From: Gymnogyps californianus
Taxonomy: Eukaryota; Chordata; Aves; Accipitriformes; Cathartidae
Direction of reading: 5' to 3'
Length of the DNA: 64,000 nucleotides
Assembly: GCF_018139145.2 (NCBI RefSeq)
Contig: NC_059471.1
Coordinates: 97,838,914-97,902,913 of the forward strand
Shown piece after piece: positions 10,345-25,300 of the stretch. Every line of letters starts with the position of its first letter. The first letter of the stretch is position 1. The position numbers and the translations under genes are program-made. The notes below the pieces were generated by a model. That model was given only the letters and a program-made list of their open reading frames with translations. It did not search any database and was not told where the DNA came from.

Positions 10345-13300
10345 GTCAGTGCCAGGCGGGGCGGCTGCGGGGTGGGGCCTGTCCCGCCGGCGGCCCGGGG
10401 CCGCGGATCCGAGCGGCCGAGGCCGCCCCCGCCCCGCCGCTCGGTGCCAGGGCCTGCCCCGCGGGGGCTCGCCGGGCTCGCCGCATGTCCCCTGCGGCTT
10501 CAGCAGTGAGTGGCGGGGCCTTCCTGCCGGGGCTGCGCAGCTGGCAGCCGGGGGGATGGCGGTGGGAGCGTGGAGGAGGCTCTGCCTACTCCTGCCTTTC
10601 GGGAAAGCCCTGCGTGGCCGAGCGCAGGCCTTTAGGCGCTCCTTGGGTGCGTTTTCTGTTACTGAATGTCACTTTAAAGCTTTTTAGTCTTAACGGTTTT
10701 CTGACATGGTCGTGCACCACGAAGTGCATGTCACTGGTATGAGAACACCAGGGTAAATGCGAGTGACAAGTATGTTAAGCCTGACAAGAGTAAGATATCA
10801 CAGTTGCTTTGCCAACAGATGACAATTGCATTTTTTTGGCGTGTGTGTGCAGTGCAAGGTTTTAAACTTGTACCGCATCTGTAGCACTTTGGGAGCCCAT
10901 TTCACAGGGGTGGTTCCTCGAGATAGGGGTCAGTTGCGCGAATAACTGCGAAATAATAGCATGTTACAAAAGAGTTGACAGTCTTCATAGTTAAGCTCGC
11001 GGTTGTTCTAGTTCCTGTGTTTTTAGTCCGTTGGGTTTTATTTGCAGTGATGACAGTCTCTTCGTGTACGATTGCATCAATGCGGAGAAGACGACCTTAG
11101 GAAATAAAGGGTGAGAAAATCTGCTTAGGCAATCTGCTGTTTTCCGAGAGGGTGCATCTCCTGCTGAGGTTATGTGGCAGTGAAGATAATAACAGAAAGT
11201 CACAGGATGACTCCTTGGTCAGGTGATGGCTAGGTTGTTTTTGCTAAGCCTGATGGATCTATATGTATGTATTTTTTTGTTTCTGTTTCATCCCAGAGGG
11301 TGACTGTACACCTTTTTCTTTTTTAGAGAAACACCAGTAGTATAACCAATGATTCTGTATGACTCTTCTTGGTCAAGACATTTATGGAAAAATGCTGCAT
11401 TTTTTTATTAGACCATCTGAGAAAGGAAAAAAAGCCATAAACCAGTTACATAACTCTTCCTTCAGGTCTAGTCGCTAAGTCATGAGATTTCAAAACCCGA
11501 AAAGGTCTTTTTCTTAGTTTAAATTCAACCACTGGACATTGTTTTACCTGTAGCCGATTTTACTGTTTTCCCCTAAATTTATATCAAGATCTGCTAGTAC
11601 AAACCCTAGTGTTGCTTTTTTTAAGCAGGTAATGATACAGGCTTAGACCTTATATCAGTTTCCTTTTTCTTGGCTTTTTTCTTTGCATTAATGTTCGAGT
11701 TGGCTTAACATTTTAAGCACAAATAAAACTTTTAGCATTGTACTTTGTTCTTCATGCTCCTTCTTGGTGGTGTGAGAACAACCTTCTCCAGGATTTCAGT
11801 AACTCTCAGATTGTGAACTGTTGTTCTCCTCTCTATTAGGCAGGATGAAAAACCGACAGATAAAGGAAGCGATGACATCCTAGCTTTTGCCTTCTCCCCA
11901 TCAGGAGATTATTTTGCCTTGACAGATGACAGCAAACGTCTGATTCTGTTCCATACGAAGCCTTCCTGGGAATGTCTTAGCGTCAGGTAAGGAAGCAGGA
12001 TGTTGCATGTCGCTTTGTTATGGAGTTATGGCTGATTAATTTAGAGTACTACTAAAATAGTAGTACTTGGGATGTTGCCATTTGTTATCACTAAGCTGCT
12101 GCTTTTTTTTTTCCTTGTACTTGCTCAAACAAATTTATTGTTCTTGGGAATTGAAAGATATTTGTCAAGAAGTGATGCGTGGTATGCCCCACACCAAAAA
12201 TGGGAGTGCAGATGTTTATGTCATTGGCTAAGGAAAGGATAATCTCTTTTCTTATTCCAAAAGACAGTATTTGCATCTTTAAGGACTGAAATTTTACCCG
12301 CTCCTAGTGAATACTAAGGTTGGGCCTGTAAGGGCAATACTGAGCAGTTTAGTGAGTGCACTGTCCGTTTCTGTTGATTTGGAGGAGAAAATGTTTTGGG
12401 GAGTTTGTGAACTCTCTTAAAAGCGTGTCTTTAAAGATGCTGCCAACTGTTTCCCTTCTGTGGTACAGTGCTCTTGAGAAAACAGTCTGTAGGTGTCCAC
12501 CAGAGGTCCTCCAGTTACAAGTTTTCTGCTGCTGCTTGTGACAATGGTCTAAAAAAGAGGACCATGAAGGACTTTGTGAGAAAGTACCTCAGCATGTGAC
12601 ATCTCTGCTTCTGGTGGTCTCTGACAAATGTGAGGCCCTGGTTGCAAAACAAAATAGAGTTTCTGTCAGCGTGGCTGTGTGTGTAGGGTACATGATGGAC
12701 CTTCGGTGGGTTAACCAATGTTGTAGTGAGTAAGTAATCACCGACAAAACCAGAAATGGCAAATTCTGTTCATTCTGCATTCTGTCTTCCGTGCTGCCCT
12801 GCCCTGTATGTCTTGCCCGTAATATGCCATTGGATAATTGTTTGATGTTTCAGTTTTCTGCTAAAAGATCAACTAGGACCACAGCTGGATTTTTTGGGAA
12901 CATCACTACCTCCTATTAGGAAACTGGGAATACAGGCAAAAGGGTCTCTGCATGAAAAAAAGAATGCCAAAGTTGAGCTATGTAACTTGTGTCGGTGTTT
13001 TGTGGGAAGCTGTATGAAAGGTTTCACGTGGTGCTAGCTTTTGTAGTCAGCTCATTTCAGACAAGGGGAAGTTTTGAATCTTTGTGTTTAAGATCAAAGG
13101 CAGTACAATGAACTTGGAGCAAGACTTATTGTTGGCAAGGTAACCTATTTTGAAACTGTGCTGCCTGAGCCTGCAATGTGTTAGTAGGCATTCTTGTCCT
13201 ATACGTTTTCCCATTGTTACGGTGTTCCTTTAAACAGTCACTAAAAAGAATTTCTGTCTTCCTACCTGAAGTACAGTATATTGTTCTTTTGCTTCCAGAC

Positions 13301-16300
13301 AGTCACTGAATTTCAGAGTAGGTGAATAGAAATGTCCATTCCCTATGATCCCTGGTGTTCACAGTCCTATGTTAACACACAGGACATAGAGGGGTTTGGA
13401 AAAAAGGTGTTATGAAAAGAGAAGAGTAACAGTAATAACGATAGCTGTTACGTTGCAGAAGCATGCTCCAGCCTAAGTGATTAAACCTTTTTTAAAACTT
13501 GTTTTCTGACATATATGGTCCTTACATTTATCTGAAAAGTTGTAAGAAAACCGTTACCTGCTACACTGGCAACTGGAACTATAAGATACTGGCAGGTGAT
13601 GAGGGAAGGTCAGAGTTCAAGTTCAGGGCTTTGCCTGGACAAGGTACCCTGAGGCTGTGGCTATCTGACTCTGGATGTGAGGAGGAAGAGTCCTTGAGGC
13701 TTACAAGGAAGGACTTCGTTTTACAGTATGAAGTGGCAACTGGAGAAATAGTTTCAACACAGTTTTTAGATGTGTTGCTGCAAAGGACTTTTACTAGGAG
13801 AACTCCTACTTTGTCTTCTCTTTTCTACGTGTTTAACTTGTATTTTTATTACGGAGAGTGCAAGAAAGTCTGTTGTCTTTCTTTACAGTGCTGGCAGGCT
13901 GCCTAGGCAAAATACTCGGTTGAGAAAGTACCTAAGCAAAATGCAGGCATGCAGCTTTAATGGTCTCTCATTTTTTTCTCCCACCCCCCAGGTGTTTGCT
14001 ATTACATAGTTTAGTCATTTAATATCTCTCAAAAATGCTATTTCGGCCCCATACACTCCCTTAACATTATTCTCATTGCTGCCATTTCAAGAGTGTTGCA
14101 TCTGAGAGCTTTTTGTCCACTCTCTTGGTCTGTTTAACTGGGTCTGAATCCAGAGTTGCTGAAGCTGCTGTCCAGAGCTGTTCAAACTGTGCCATTTTTC
14201 TTTCAGGTCCGTGAACAGGAGATGCACTTCCCTGATTATTACAGCTGCAGAGGATAAGATTCTGGTTGCAGACAAGTCTGGTGATGTCTATTCTTACTCA
14301 ATAACAGAACCCCAAGCAGAAGGAAAACTTGAGCTGGGTCACTTGTCACTGCTATTGGATGTGGTAAGTATGTGCCTCTGTGTAGTTAGTGTACAAACCT
14401 GCATTCCTGCTTGTGTTTGGGTCTTTCACTGTTGCTCTTGTCCCAGATTTGGGAGTTCTCTTTTATATAAATGAAGTATGTGGTCTGGATTTCTTCCTAC
14501 TGAGTTTGTGTCTGCAGAGTTTGGTGAGGAAACAAGCTTACCAAAGGGTTATCTATTCTGGGAGTGTAAGTGTTCAAAAGGCCTTCATGTTACAGTCGCA
14601 GAAGACTTGGTGACAGAAGGTATATGGGAATTCCCCCAGTCTGTCATGTCAGTTTTGCTCTTCAGTGTGATGTTTCTTTCTTTTTAAGACACAGTGGGAC
14701 TTCCGCTCTACCATTAGAGCTCAGTGGCTTTCACTGGACCCAGTAGACAGTGTTGCTTGTCTTAGTGAGCGAGAAAGTTACTGTCATAAAGATTTATGCT
14801 TCCATTATTGGTGGAAAAGTGTGGCTTAATGCTTGCACCTGCCATTCAGAGTCAGGCGAAAGAGTTTACTGCTTATCTTTTTTTCTCCCAGTTAGAAAGA
14901 ATTATATTAAAACAAACATTGAACTACTGGGCACTAAAACTCTCCCTTTACCAACAGGCACTGAGTCCTGATGACCGATATATCCTAACTGCAGACAGAG
15001 ATGAGAAGATCAGAGTCAGCTTGGCAAAGGCTCCTCATAATATTGTATCCTACTGTCTGGGACACAGAGAGTAAGTTTGTTGTGTGCAAAAGTTATTGTG
15101 TGCAGCTCTTCACTGTGCCTCAATGGATGAAATTATTGTCTCCTCAAATCATATTAAACAACAGCTAGGTCTATGTTTAGAATCATAGATTCATGGAGTG
15201 GTTTGGGTTGGAAGGGACCTTTAAAAGTCATCTCGTCCAACCCCCTGCAATGAGCAGGGACGTCTTCAACTAGATCAGGTTGCTCAGAGCCTCGTCCAAC
15301 CTGACCTTGAATGTTTCCAGGGATGGCGCATCTACAACCTCTGTGGGCAACCCTTTCCCCTTCCCGAAGTGAAGGGCCATCTATTTACAGTGATCTGGAG
15401 AGTGGAAGGCAGCAAAGCAACCTGCTAGCTATACTGATGTGATTCAGATGTGCTCTGACTTAATAGAAGACCAGTAGTTCTTTTGGTATAGGTATAGGGG
15501 TTGTCTTCTCGCCAGTGTACCAGGACTTCCTTTTCAGCCTACAGGAGGGACTGTACTTTCCCTTTTCTTCTCAGTAGTCCTTTCCTGTGAAGAAGACTCA
15601 AATGGCAAATAGACTTTTAAAAGACTTTTCCCTCTACATTTTGCTGCTTAAAATGTCTGTCAGTTGTGGTATTTTCAAAGTCCCTTGAGTCTGCCTCCCA
15701 TCTCTACGTGGTTTTGTGGGCTTTTGGAGGTTTTTTGTTGTTGATTGTTAGGGGTTTTGAGTAGGGTAGGGGGGTTGTGCAAGTTTTTTTGTGTGGCCAC
15801 TGCTACTTTTTGAAGTTCACAGTGACAAGGTAGCAGAAAAGACTTGACCCTGCATAGGGCAGAGAACGCATGTAATTCTGCTTGTCTGGCTGCTGAGTTA
15901 CTTGGGGGTAACTCCACCCTTCCAGGCACATTCTTCCATAAGATGATGCAACATGGTGCAGTCAACTCACTATATCAGAAATGAGTTAAAGAAAGACAGT
16001 GTGACTGGGGAACTTGAGATATGGGTAGCAACCTATCTAAACTTACCCACCAAGGTGTTTTAATAGAGCATTTAGGACACAGATTAATTTGGAGTGTCAA
16101 TCTGATTTTAATAACATAATTTGGTAGTCTAACCTGTGTAGAATTGGCATAGTATAAAAGCAAGAGACTACTCAGGTTAAAGATCTAAGTAGTCTTTGAT
16201 CAAGTCGGTTTCTGTAGCATGTTTACAGAGCCATGTCCAATGTTTCCACCTACTGTGTACACAGTTGTACTTTCTAATGAATAGAACTTGATGGTCAGAA

Positions 16301-19300
16301 AAACACTTTTAAACAGGGGCTGTTGTGTCTGCCCAAAGAGTTTGTTAGTGGCTGCAGAGTGGAAAGGCACTTCGTGTAAATGGATTGAAATATATTTAAA
16401 AATTCAATATTTAAATTAGGAATGAATAAGCAAAGGATTACATAAATAATTACAGCTATAATTGTTGCCTTGTTTCACACTCCTGGATTTTCTTCTTTCA
16501 ATGGGGTGCATGGTGATTCTTGTTGATTCTATTATGCCTGCATGCACCTGCCATTACTGCTTTGTCATGAAAGTTTGTATTACGGTGACCAGATCTCTTC
16601 CTTCTATTTTTTTCTCTTTTTTTTTTTTTTAATGACCTTAAAATTATGCTTGTTCTCAAAAGCAAGACTGTCCCACTCAGGTAACGTTCTGCTCAGGTCA
16701 CTACATTTTAAGTTGCTGAGCTCTAAGTTAATAACAAACTCCAAAAGTTCAGGTCCTCATTACTCAGCAAAGACAAGTCATGGTAGACATAGGAGTATTA
16801 CATACTTCTGAAAAACGAGGTTTCTGGCTGAATGTAGACACTGATGGTAAATTGCCACATGCTTGTTTTAAAATTTTGTAAAGATTGCTTTTGAATGATC
16901 TCCAACTGTGATGGGAGAGATGTGGTACTCTGAAAGCTGAGTCATCACTGTTGTGTTTTAAAAGCATCTGTTGCTTCATGTTTTTAATGTACATTGTGAA
17001 TTGCAAAGGGGGAACAAGCTACCTGAGTAAATCTGTCTCCATTGGCATTTTTTGATCTAAATGGCAATGTTCTCCGTCGGGAGGAAGTCAGTAGAATTCC
17101 TTGAGTGCAGGTGGGGAAATATTTTTTTCTATTAAGTAGAAGGCCAGTAGTTTGTGTAGTATATATACTATATTAAGTACTGTAGACATAGTTTTTTCTT
17201 CCTCCTAATTGGCTTGATGTGGAGAATCTGTTTGTTTGTTTGTTTATTATAAAGTTCTCATTAAAATTAGTGTTTTCTCTTACTGTGTGTGTTTAAAGAC
17301 CAGAGTGTCATGCAAGAGAGTTCAACTTTTGACTACTTTCCCTTTAGGTTTGTAAGCAAAATACTTGTCATACCCAACTATCCTGACCTGCTGTTGTCAG
17401 CTTCTGGGGTATGTATTGCAATTTCTTCAAAAAAGTATTTTTCTTGAAAATTTAGACTTTAAAACCATTGTTTGCTTGTGTTTCCCCCAAGTTCCTTGGG
17501 ATACTTGGAATAATCTCTCACGGTTTCCAGCATGCCCTCTCTCTCTCCCCCTCCTCTCCCCCCCCCGCCCCCTTTCTTGGCTTTCTGTTCAGTGTTCAGC
17601 CATTCTATTGTTAGATCATTTAAGAGCTATTTACTGTGTTTATAGCAAGGCTAGCTTCTTATTAAGATCTTTGGGATGGAGAAATCACGAAGTCCTCAGT
17701 ATTTGTTCATCATTAACTCTTGCTTTGGAGCACAAACTTTAATCATTGGACTGTTAAACAACTTTGAAGTGAATGGGTATTATGCCAGCTTGCCATGATA
17801 ATGAGTGTCTTGAGAATGAATGGCCTTATGATCACCTATTTTTTCAGAGCTTATAAGATAAGAAAATTGTTCCCTCTACACCCTTCCACTTGCTTTCCCC
17901 TGTGAGACTCGTTCTGAATTGTGCCCTTGTCCGTATATCCTCATAGTATGTCCAGTGCATGTTGTGTAGAGATTGCAGTGCAGTGCTACACAGTGCTTGG
18001 ATGAGAACTGAAGAAGTGAGTGTTCCCTCCTTTCCCTCCCCCAGCCCTTTTCTTAAATTGATGGCATTCTGCTGTCATGCAGACCTGTACGGAGTGAGTA
18101 GGTGGAGTTGGTCTAAAAGAAGGGAAACAATATTCTTTGCTTCCCAGACTACCAAAACTGCACAGGAACCAAATAATGTTTTCTGTGAAGATGTGAAGAT
18201 TGTAGTAATTCTTAGCATTTGGTTTCAGCTGCTGTTCTTGCTTCCCTAAGGCTCTTGTCTCTTGTTCTCTAATTCTTTAAGCAACTCTAGTGTTAGTGCT
18301 GTGTGCGGCTGTATTTCATTCTTAGCAAATGCTCTTTGATGACTCTGTTTTTCCAGAGAGGTGTTTAGCTTCTCGCCAGGAGGTTACTAAATCAAATGAC
18401 AATTTGAGTGATAACAAGAGTAGGGGTGGAGAAGGGCAACCTGAAAGAATTGCCATTAAAATGCTGAGCACATGTATTACTGTGCTGTTTGAGACAGACT
18501 TGAAATGCACTCCTCCAACTACCCAATTTCCACTTCAAAAGGAGAATTAAAGTTAGCATGATTGAATAATTTAGAATGGAGGGGAAAAATTATGTTAATT
18601 AAAATGCTTTATCTGCAATTTGAGGTCTTAACTAAGTGACTATTTAGCAGCTTCTGTGGGGAGCTCTTCAGGGAAATAGAATTTAGCTGAAGGCCATGAG
18701 TGGCCTTTCTTTGCCTGAGGTGCTGTTAGTAATAGACTTGTATCCCCTTCCATCTGTCCAGGACTCGACTCTGAGACTTTGGGAGTACAAAAGTGGGGAA
18801 GAAGTGTACTGCTGTCATCTAAGTAGCATCTGTGGGTCTGAGACAACTAAAACTGACCAGGTACGCCCATGTGTGTTAGTGCTTTTGCTATCTTCCTGAT
18901 CCTTGTGATTTCCAAACGTTTGTTGCATTTTGTTAGGAGTGCCTCCCTTCTCTCCGTGGGTTTGGAAGTTATGTGAGATGTAGAAACTGTTACAATAGCC
19001 TGGGATTTCAGGAAAGGAAGAAGGTCCCTGAAATCCATTCCTGTATCTTGTGTGCATTTCTAAAAAGTGCCAAGCAGTGATCAAAAGAAGCTGTTTGTAA
19101 TTCTTCCCAAATGTAAGTTCTGTACACTGGACAAAGCCTTCACGTGAAAATTTTTCCAAAAATGCAGGTGCCTTAGTCTCCTAGCCAGAAAGTATCTTGT
19201 AACACTGGAAAGATCTAAAAATTCACCCATTTTTAAAAACACTTAGAATTTCAAGTGTTAAAGTTGCAATTTATCTGAGCAAAAAGAAGCTTTGTAACAT

Positions 19301-22300
19301 TAGTAACCAGTCACTTGCAATACTACTGCCTTGTGGAGTCAAAACACTGGGCTTGTTCTTTTGGGTTGTTCTGAAGGTGGGCAGTGTCCAGAATTAAAAT
19401 GTATGAGTCCTGTGTGAAAACTGAATACCCCAGGATCTCTCCTTAGCTTGCAGCCTGTACATGAGTGGTGTCATACATACACGTTTGGGGTGCTACTGTG
19501 ATTTGGGATGCTAATCTGATGTGAGCAGTGGTACTTGATCTCTGGTTTTGTTCTTTCTTGTCACATGAATTGGCGTACGACCTATTAGCAGCGAAACAGC
19601 ACTCGTTGTCCCTGCTGTGTACATCATATTAAGCCAGCTTCTAATCTGTTGGGTTGTTTAAGAGTTGTTCATTTTACCACCCATCCTGCTGCATGTGTTT
19701 TTCATGTGAATCTGTAAAAACACTTTTTCTCTGAATGCTACAGCTGTCTCCCAGTTGTTAGGTGACTGGGAAGCCTGTAGCCATTCATGGCTCTTGAGGC
19801 AAATCCACTGCGGAATTCGTATCCAGGCTGAAATTGAATTGAAAAGTTCTGTCTTTCCTTCCTTGTGTTTTGTTGAGGTTTTGTTTAGTCCAAGTATGTT
19901 GTGCTGAGCCTCACCCAGCAGTCAGGAGCTGTTCCTGGGGATCTCTCAGAGATTCTTTGCTGTCAGTGTAGGTCTGGCCTGATCTTGTTAGTGGGATTCC
20001 CAGTTGTTGAACTGGGAGCACAAGCCATGGAAGGACCAAGGTCCTAGGAACAGACCTGACAACTCAAGGTTTTTTCTGTGCAGAAGACATCAGCAAGTTG
20101 TTCTTTGTGTTGGAGTAATAACGTGCAACTTTGTGTCTGTACAGGAAGGCAGCTACTTGCATCACAGCATTCAAAGCTTAGATACTGGAAATCTTGGTTT
20201 TGGCCTAGAGTTCCTGTTAGCAGGAATTCAGGGTAGTATCTATATGGACAATTTAACCTGCTCCTGAACTTGAAAGTATACTTTAAAGCACACGTGAGCC
20301 AGAGACCTTTCATACACATTCACAAGGTTTCTGGCCCATTCCAGCTTGAGTCTAGTGCTTGAAATCTTTGAAGTAGCTATTGCTGGTTGTTTTTTTCACA
20401 AGCAAAAAATGAGTGTACCAAATCAGGTGACAAGCCCATCTAGCTGGTATCCTCTTATAGTCTGGGTGCAGCAGGATTTGAGTGAGGAATGGAGAATTAA
20501 GATTGAGGCAAACCTACAAAATTACTTTACCACGTATAGCGTTCTGGAAATAAGTGGCTTGGGGAGTTCCAAAGCCAAAGTGTTTTATCTTTGTGTTCGA
20601 AAGTAGCTAATGAGTGCTTTGTTGAAACAACGTGGTTTGATAGCCATCGAATTCATATCTGCAGTAATGTTGCAAGGCATTTATTTTGGAGGGAAGAATG
20701 GTTTTCTTTTAAAATACTTTGCCTTCTAGCTTTATTGGATCATTGAGGACTAGTAAGCAACTAGCTGTGAAGTGGGGAATCCCATTATTAATGTAAAAGA
20801 TGCTACTTGTTGCTTAGACTGTCTTAGCATTTAGCAAGATAGCTTGCATGTAAATTAACAGTGCTTGATCTCACACTGAATCCTAACTCCATTGCTTACA
20901 AACAAGTTTATAAAAAAATAATATTAAACTATATAATAAACCTTGAACGTAGCATTGGGTAAACTAACAAATGTTAGAGGAAAAAAACTTGTTGCTGCAA
21001 GAGGAACTGATTTAAAAAGTAATCTCCAACTCTCTTAAAATGTTTTTGAAGGCTTTTGAATGTAGTTTAGTAATACTTGCCTTGTCTCCTAACATACCTG
21101 GTAAAGTCCCTTCCGTAGGATACTCTATGTGCTGATGGAGTCTCTCAGTAGAAATTTGGGGTGTCCTTTGACTGTTTGAGGAGTCTCTGTTTAGCTTCTT
21201 TACCTCGGTGTGAGTAAGCAATGACAGAAAGGGAAAACCCACAAACTGTGTGTTAATAAATATAACACAGCAGTTAATAAACTCTGTTCCTGCAGTGTTT
21301 TGCAGTTCTTCTATCCACTGCCATGTCTGTCTCCTGACGGTGGTCTTGGAAGCCTCAGGCTGGCCTGTCCCTTGAATCTGTGAAATTCTGCTTGCTGCCC
21401 ACTCTTACAGGCTTTTTAAAGTCTGTCTCCGATGACACTAGATTTGCACAATGCTTGAGGGGTGCAGAAGACTCAGTTGACTTCCAGAGTTCGTACATAC
21501 TTGGAACAGTGATCAGGCAGTGTCCCAGTGATTACAGACAGATAAATGACAGATTTAAACCTTAATGCGGTGCATTGCCACCTTTGTGCTGTATTGCTAC
21601 ACAGCTGTCAATATGTACTTCTTTCAGAACAATTACTGTCTTTATGGCCAACAGGACCAAAGGGGAAAGGAGACTTGTGTTTTAGTGGCATCATAGTGCT
21701 AGAAATGCCAGAGATGATGTCTGGTGGTAGTATTTAGTCATGCTGTGCATCCAGGTGTATCAAAGATCATCTTCACAACCTAGTGTGACATTTATAGTCT
21801 GAATTTAAGGGAACAATCTCTTGAGTTAGCAGTTTGTAGGTTGTAACTAGCACGCTGTCTGCAGATGACTCTGACAACCAAAGATCAGATGGGGATATAA
21901 GTGTTTTTCTTCTTTTTCATGTTGCATTTCATTTTTACCATTGATAACCACTGTGAACGCACTGAAGCTTGAAACACAGCTTGAAGCACAATGATAATGG
22001 AATCATCAGTCATAGTGGGTCATGTGAGCACATAAATGTGGGCTTATTTTGCTTGGCAGATGATGAATATATGTCTGTTTTGGAAATGTAGGAGTGTTTT
22101 TGAGCAGTGCAGCATTGGTTTCAGCTGATGGGTTGCAGATCCTCAGTTCATTTTCCCACTAGAATGGGAGTGATTCTCTAGTTTCATACTGCTATATAAA
22201 TATTTTTCCTGCTTTGGAGCTTTCACCTCATCTGATCCTCTTGACAGCAGAAGCTTGTTTAAAGTCCAGAACATGAATTGCACAACTCTACCCCAATGCT

Positions 22301-25300
22301 CCAGTACATTAATTTTTCATAGGGTCACCTCTTCTCACAGATGACATTAAAAGTTAATTTTAAGGTGTTGGCAGGCTGATAACAGTGTCGTATAAATGCT
22401 GAATAAGTTCAGAGAGTACCAAGTGAACTTCTGTTTATCACAGACTGCTCTTGTAGCTCTTCTTTAAGTTAACTGATTTCATGGTCTTGTCCTTGAACAA
22501 GATACTACTCCTAGGCTTGCATTCACTTTGCTGATTGTTAACTTACCCACACATGGAAAGGAAAGAGCTTGCAAAGAAGATGCATTTTCTTGTCCCTGTC
22601 CAGCTGTGAATAATACTTGGTTCAAATCAAAAAAGCCTCCTCTTCCCTTCCGCAGTGAGGGTGGGGGAGAGCCGCTGCAGACTTCAAGTTCACAGAACCC
22701 TTTGTCTCTCTGACAAAGCACTCAGCTGTGTAGGTGGGCACTTCCCATCACTGCACTTGCCCTGCACATTTGTTGTAAGACAGACAGAGAGGCAGAGCTT
22801 TGTTATTAAAATAAGTATCACAGGTTTAGTGTTTTTTAATATCTATATCTCTTGGCTTGTTCCCTTAAATGTCTAAAGAACCCACTGGTGGTTTACAATA
22901 GGAGCTGTCAGTTCTACTCTAAAGCTGTGGTGTAAATGGCTCCATACTGCAATAACTACATTTAGATGTATTAGCTACAGAGAACCTTTCTGATTCAGCC
23001 CGCTCATCCTACCTGGTATTTGGAACCGTAAGCATTTTTTATGTCCATGTTAAACAGGGGTCCTGGGTCCCAATGCTAAATATGGACTAACAACTTAGTA
23101 TTTCTGCAGAGTAGCAAGAGATTGGTCCCATCTGTTCCCAAGAGCTCTAAAACATATCATCCTTTTGATAATGTTTTTTATAAAGTGCTCCTCTTCTGTC
23201 CAAACAGGCAATTGAGTATGTGAGTGAAAAGTGTGCGCATGCCGTTGTTCTTGCTTCCCCTCCATGAGATTGTATCACACAATGGATTTTATTTTTTTTT
23301 TTCCTGTGCTGGAGATGCACTGTGTAACCCTGGTTTTCAGCTATATTTATGCAATTAATTAACTTTATTTCCTGCAGTTGGTTTATCTTTTAGTAGTTGT
23401 ATCATGTACTGTTGACAAAATAGTTAGCTTCTGGTATTAAACTTGCTGACTTGAATGTTTGGAAGCTGTACAGCTTGTTTTGCTTTCCTACACTGATTGC
23501 AAAATTCCGAAACAAGCACCCTGACAATACCTATACATCAGCTGGTAGCTCAAAGGGTAAAATCCTGTGGTTACTCCGAAATTCAACTTAAGCTGGTGAA
23601 CCAGAGGTTCTGTCTAGTGGCCAGTGTCATGTTAGGAAAGAGGTGAAGGCTGGAAAGGGGGTGAAAGGAAAGAGGACTTGAGGATGCATCTGAATTCTGC
23701 CAGCAGAGTGTCAAGAACATGCATTTTCCCTGCCCTAAAGGGAATAACTCACTATTTCTCTAGTAGGAAGGTTTTATTAATCAGAAGTGCTGGTGTTATC
23801 GCTACTTATAAAATATACTTGAGAACCAGCCTTTTGCCTTTGCAGTTTCATCTTTCACATTATGTAACAGATACTTTTGAAAAAGCACCCTACGGCATTT
23901 TCTTGCAGTTTCTCTGCTCCTCCCAAATTCTTACTTCCCACTCAAGGAGCCTCGAATCAGTTGTTATATATTTCAAATAGTATGGTTTGTGCAGCAAAGG
24001 TATTTCTCCAGTTCTTTCCCAGATAAAACTATATATCTGCTAAATTAGGAGTGTGGTGTGGGTTTTTTTTGTTGTTGGATGTGGGATTTTGTTTGTTTGT
24101 TTGTTTTAATGATGAAGATGGCCTCAGGCAGTCTTGCCTTGTTCTTCAGAACACGTTTTCTGTTAAGGGGTATGGCTTCATCCAGACACAGGTTGAAAAC
24201 AGAGACAACGCAGCAAGGATATTAGCTATGCATCACTATCTTCTTTTTTTTTAACAAACATAACAGCAGCTAATGGCTTGTGTTTATAATCTCTAAGCTG
24301 CTAGTGTGATATCCTGGCTGAGCAGGCTTAATGTTGATGTTTTTGTCATTAGCGTTGCAGGAGAGAATGTTTGAAGGTGGTGTACTTTTCCTTCATCTGT
24401 TAGTTTGTCTATTAAGAGTAGTTCACTAAAACCTTTACATTTGATCTCTGTTTGGATGGCTGTGAAGGGAGAAGCGTGCAAAACTTCATAAAACAGCAAA
24501 CACTGGCACAAAAATATATTTGACTGCAGTTTAAAGGTAATTATGTTGCTTAACTTACTGTAAATTAAGACATCTGCTAAATTTTAAAGGTTAAGACATG
24601 AAATGGAATGTGAATTTTCTGCCCATAAATGGTCTTAACTTACAAGGATGTTTCTTTTTCTTTTCCTAATAGAAATACCCTGTGTCAAGAATAACCTACT
24701 GCTGTCAAGGTGGTTATGTTGCCATTCTTTGTGACTGGTAAGACTAAATGGAATAATGGCTAAAATCATCACAGCTCGTGTAAAGGCAAGAGCAGCTTTC
24801 CCTGTTGGCTGTCCTAATTTCCCCCTAGCCTGCAGTACTTGGTACTGTGGGTCTCTGAGTGTCCGAGGCATGCCTGTGGCCTCACGGGGAGCCTCTGAGT
24901 CCTTATTGTACTTGGTCTGAGTGCAGAGGTGAGTGCGAGGGTTACCCAGCTTGGTTGAATTTTGCAGACTGTGATGCCTTTCCCTCATGGGAGGAAACAC
25001 GAGGCTAGGATGCACGAGAGCCCTGCTCGGTGTTCAGGATGTCTCCCTAAATCGCTGTGCCTGACCCATGTGTTTTGGGTCCCATTTTGTTCAGGGTGCT
25101 GTGGCGATGGAGCGGCCAAACTTCTATTACCGTATTCTCCTCCTGTAAATGGGTTCGGCCATTCAGCATTCACTGAAGCAAAGCCACAGCATTGCTTCAG
25201 TTTAAAACTGTGGAGAGGCTGCGTTGACTGATGAGTTCAAATGTATGTGTTTGTGTAAGGAGGGAGTGCTCAGAAGCTGAAGGGCCTAAGCACTGAGGAA

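Larger units (their letters stand above)
8860..10570. promoter_or_regulatory. CpG-island bidirectional promoter of NDUFV3 and WDR4
   Basis: This roughly 1.7-kb stretch is strongly GC- and CpG-rich against AT-rich flanks. It contains the NDUFV3 start codon (minus, 9354-9356) and the WDR4 start codon (plus, 10217), 860 bases apart and divergent. Visible sites include an NRF1 palindrome (9138-9147), a GC box GGGCGGGGCC (9416-9425), an inverted GC box near 9440, YY1-like CCAAGATGGCCGC spanning the NDUFV3 ATG, a second YY1-like ATGGCCGC near 9620-9628, and CRE-like CGTCA/TGACG cores near 10148, 10165 and 10211. I see no clear TATA box, as expected for housekeeping promoters. The boundaries are estimates. 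Confidence 0.85.

Noticed and set aside
9631..10509. A 292-codon Arg/Pro/Ala-rich plus-strand open frame
   Set aside because: It is typical of GC-rich CpG islands where stops are rare. It overlaps the promoter and WDR4 exon 1 out of frame.
13499..13906. A 135-codon open frame in WDR4 intron 3 containing TLRLW
   Set aside because: The TLRLW string recalls a WD strand, but the true WD strand is in exon 7. No splice sites join this frame to WDR4.
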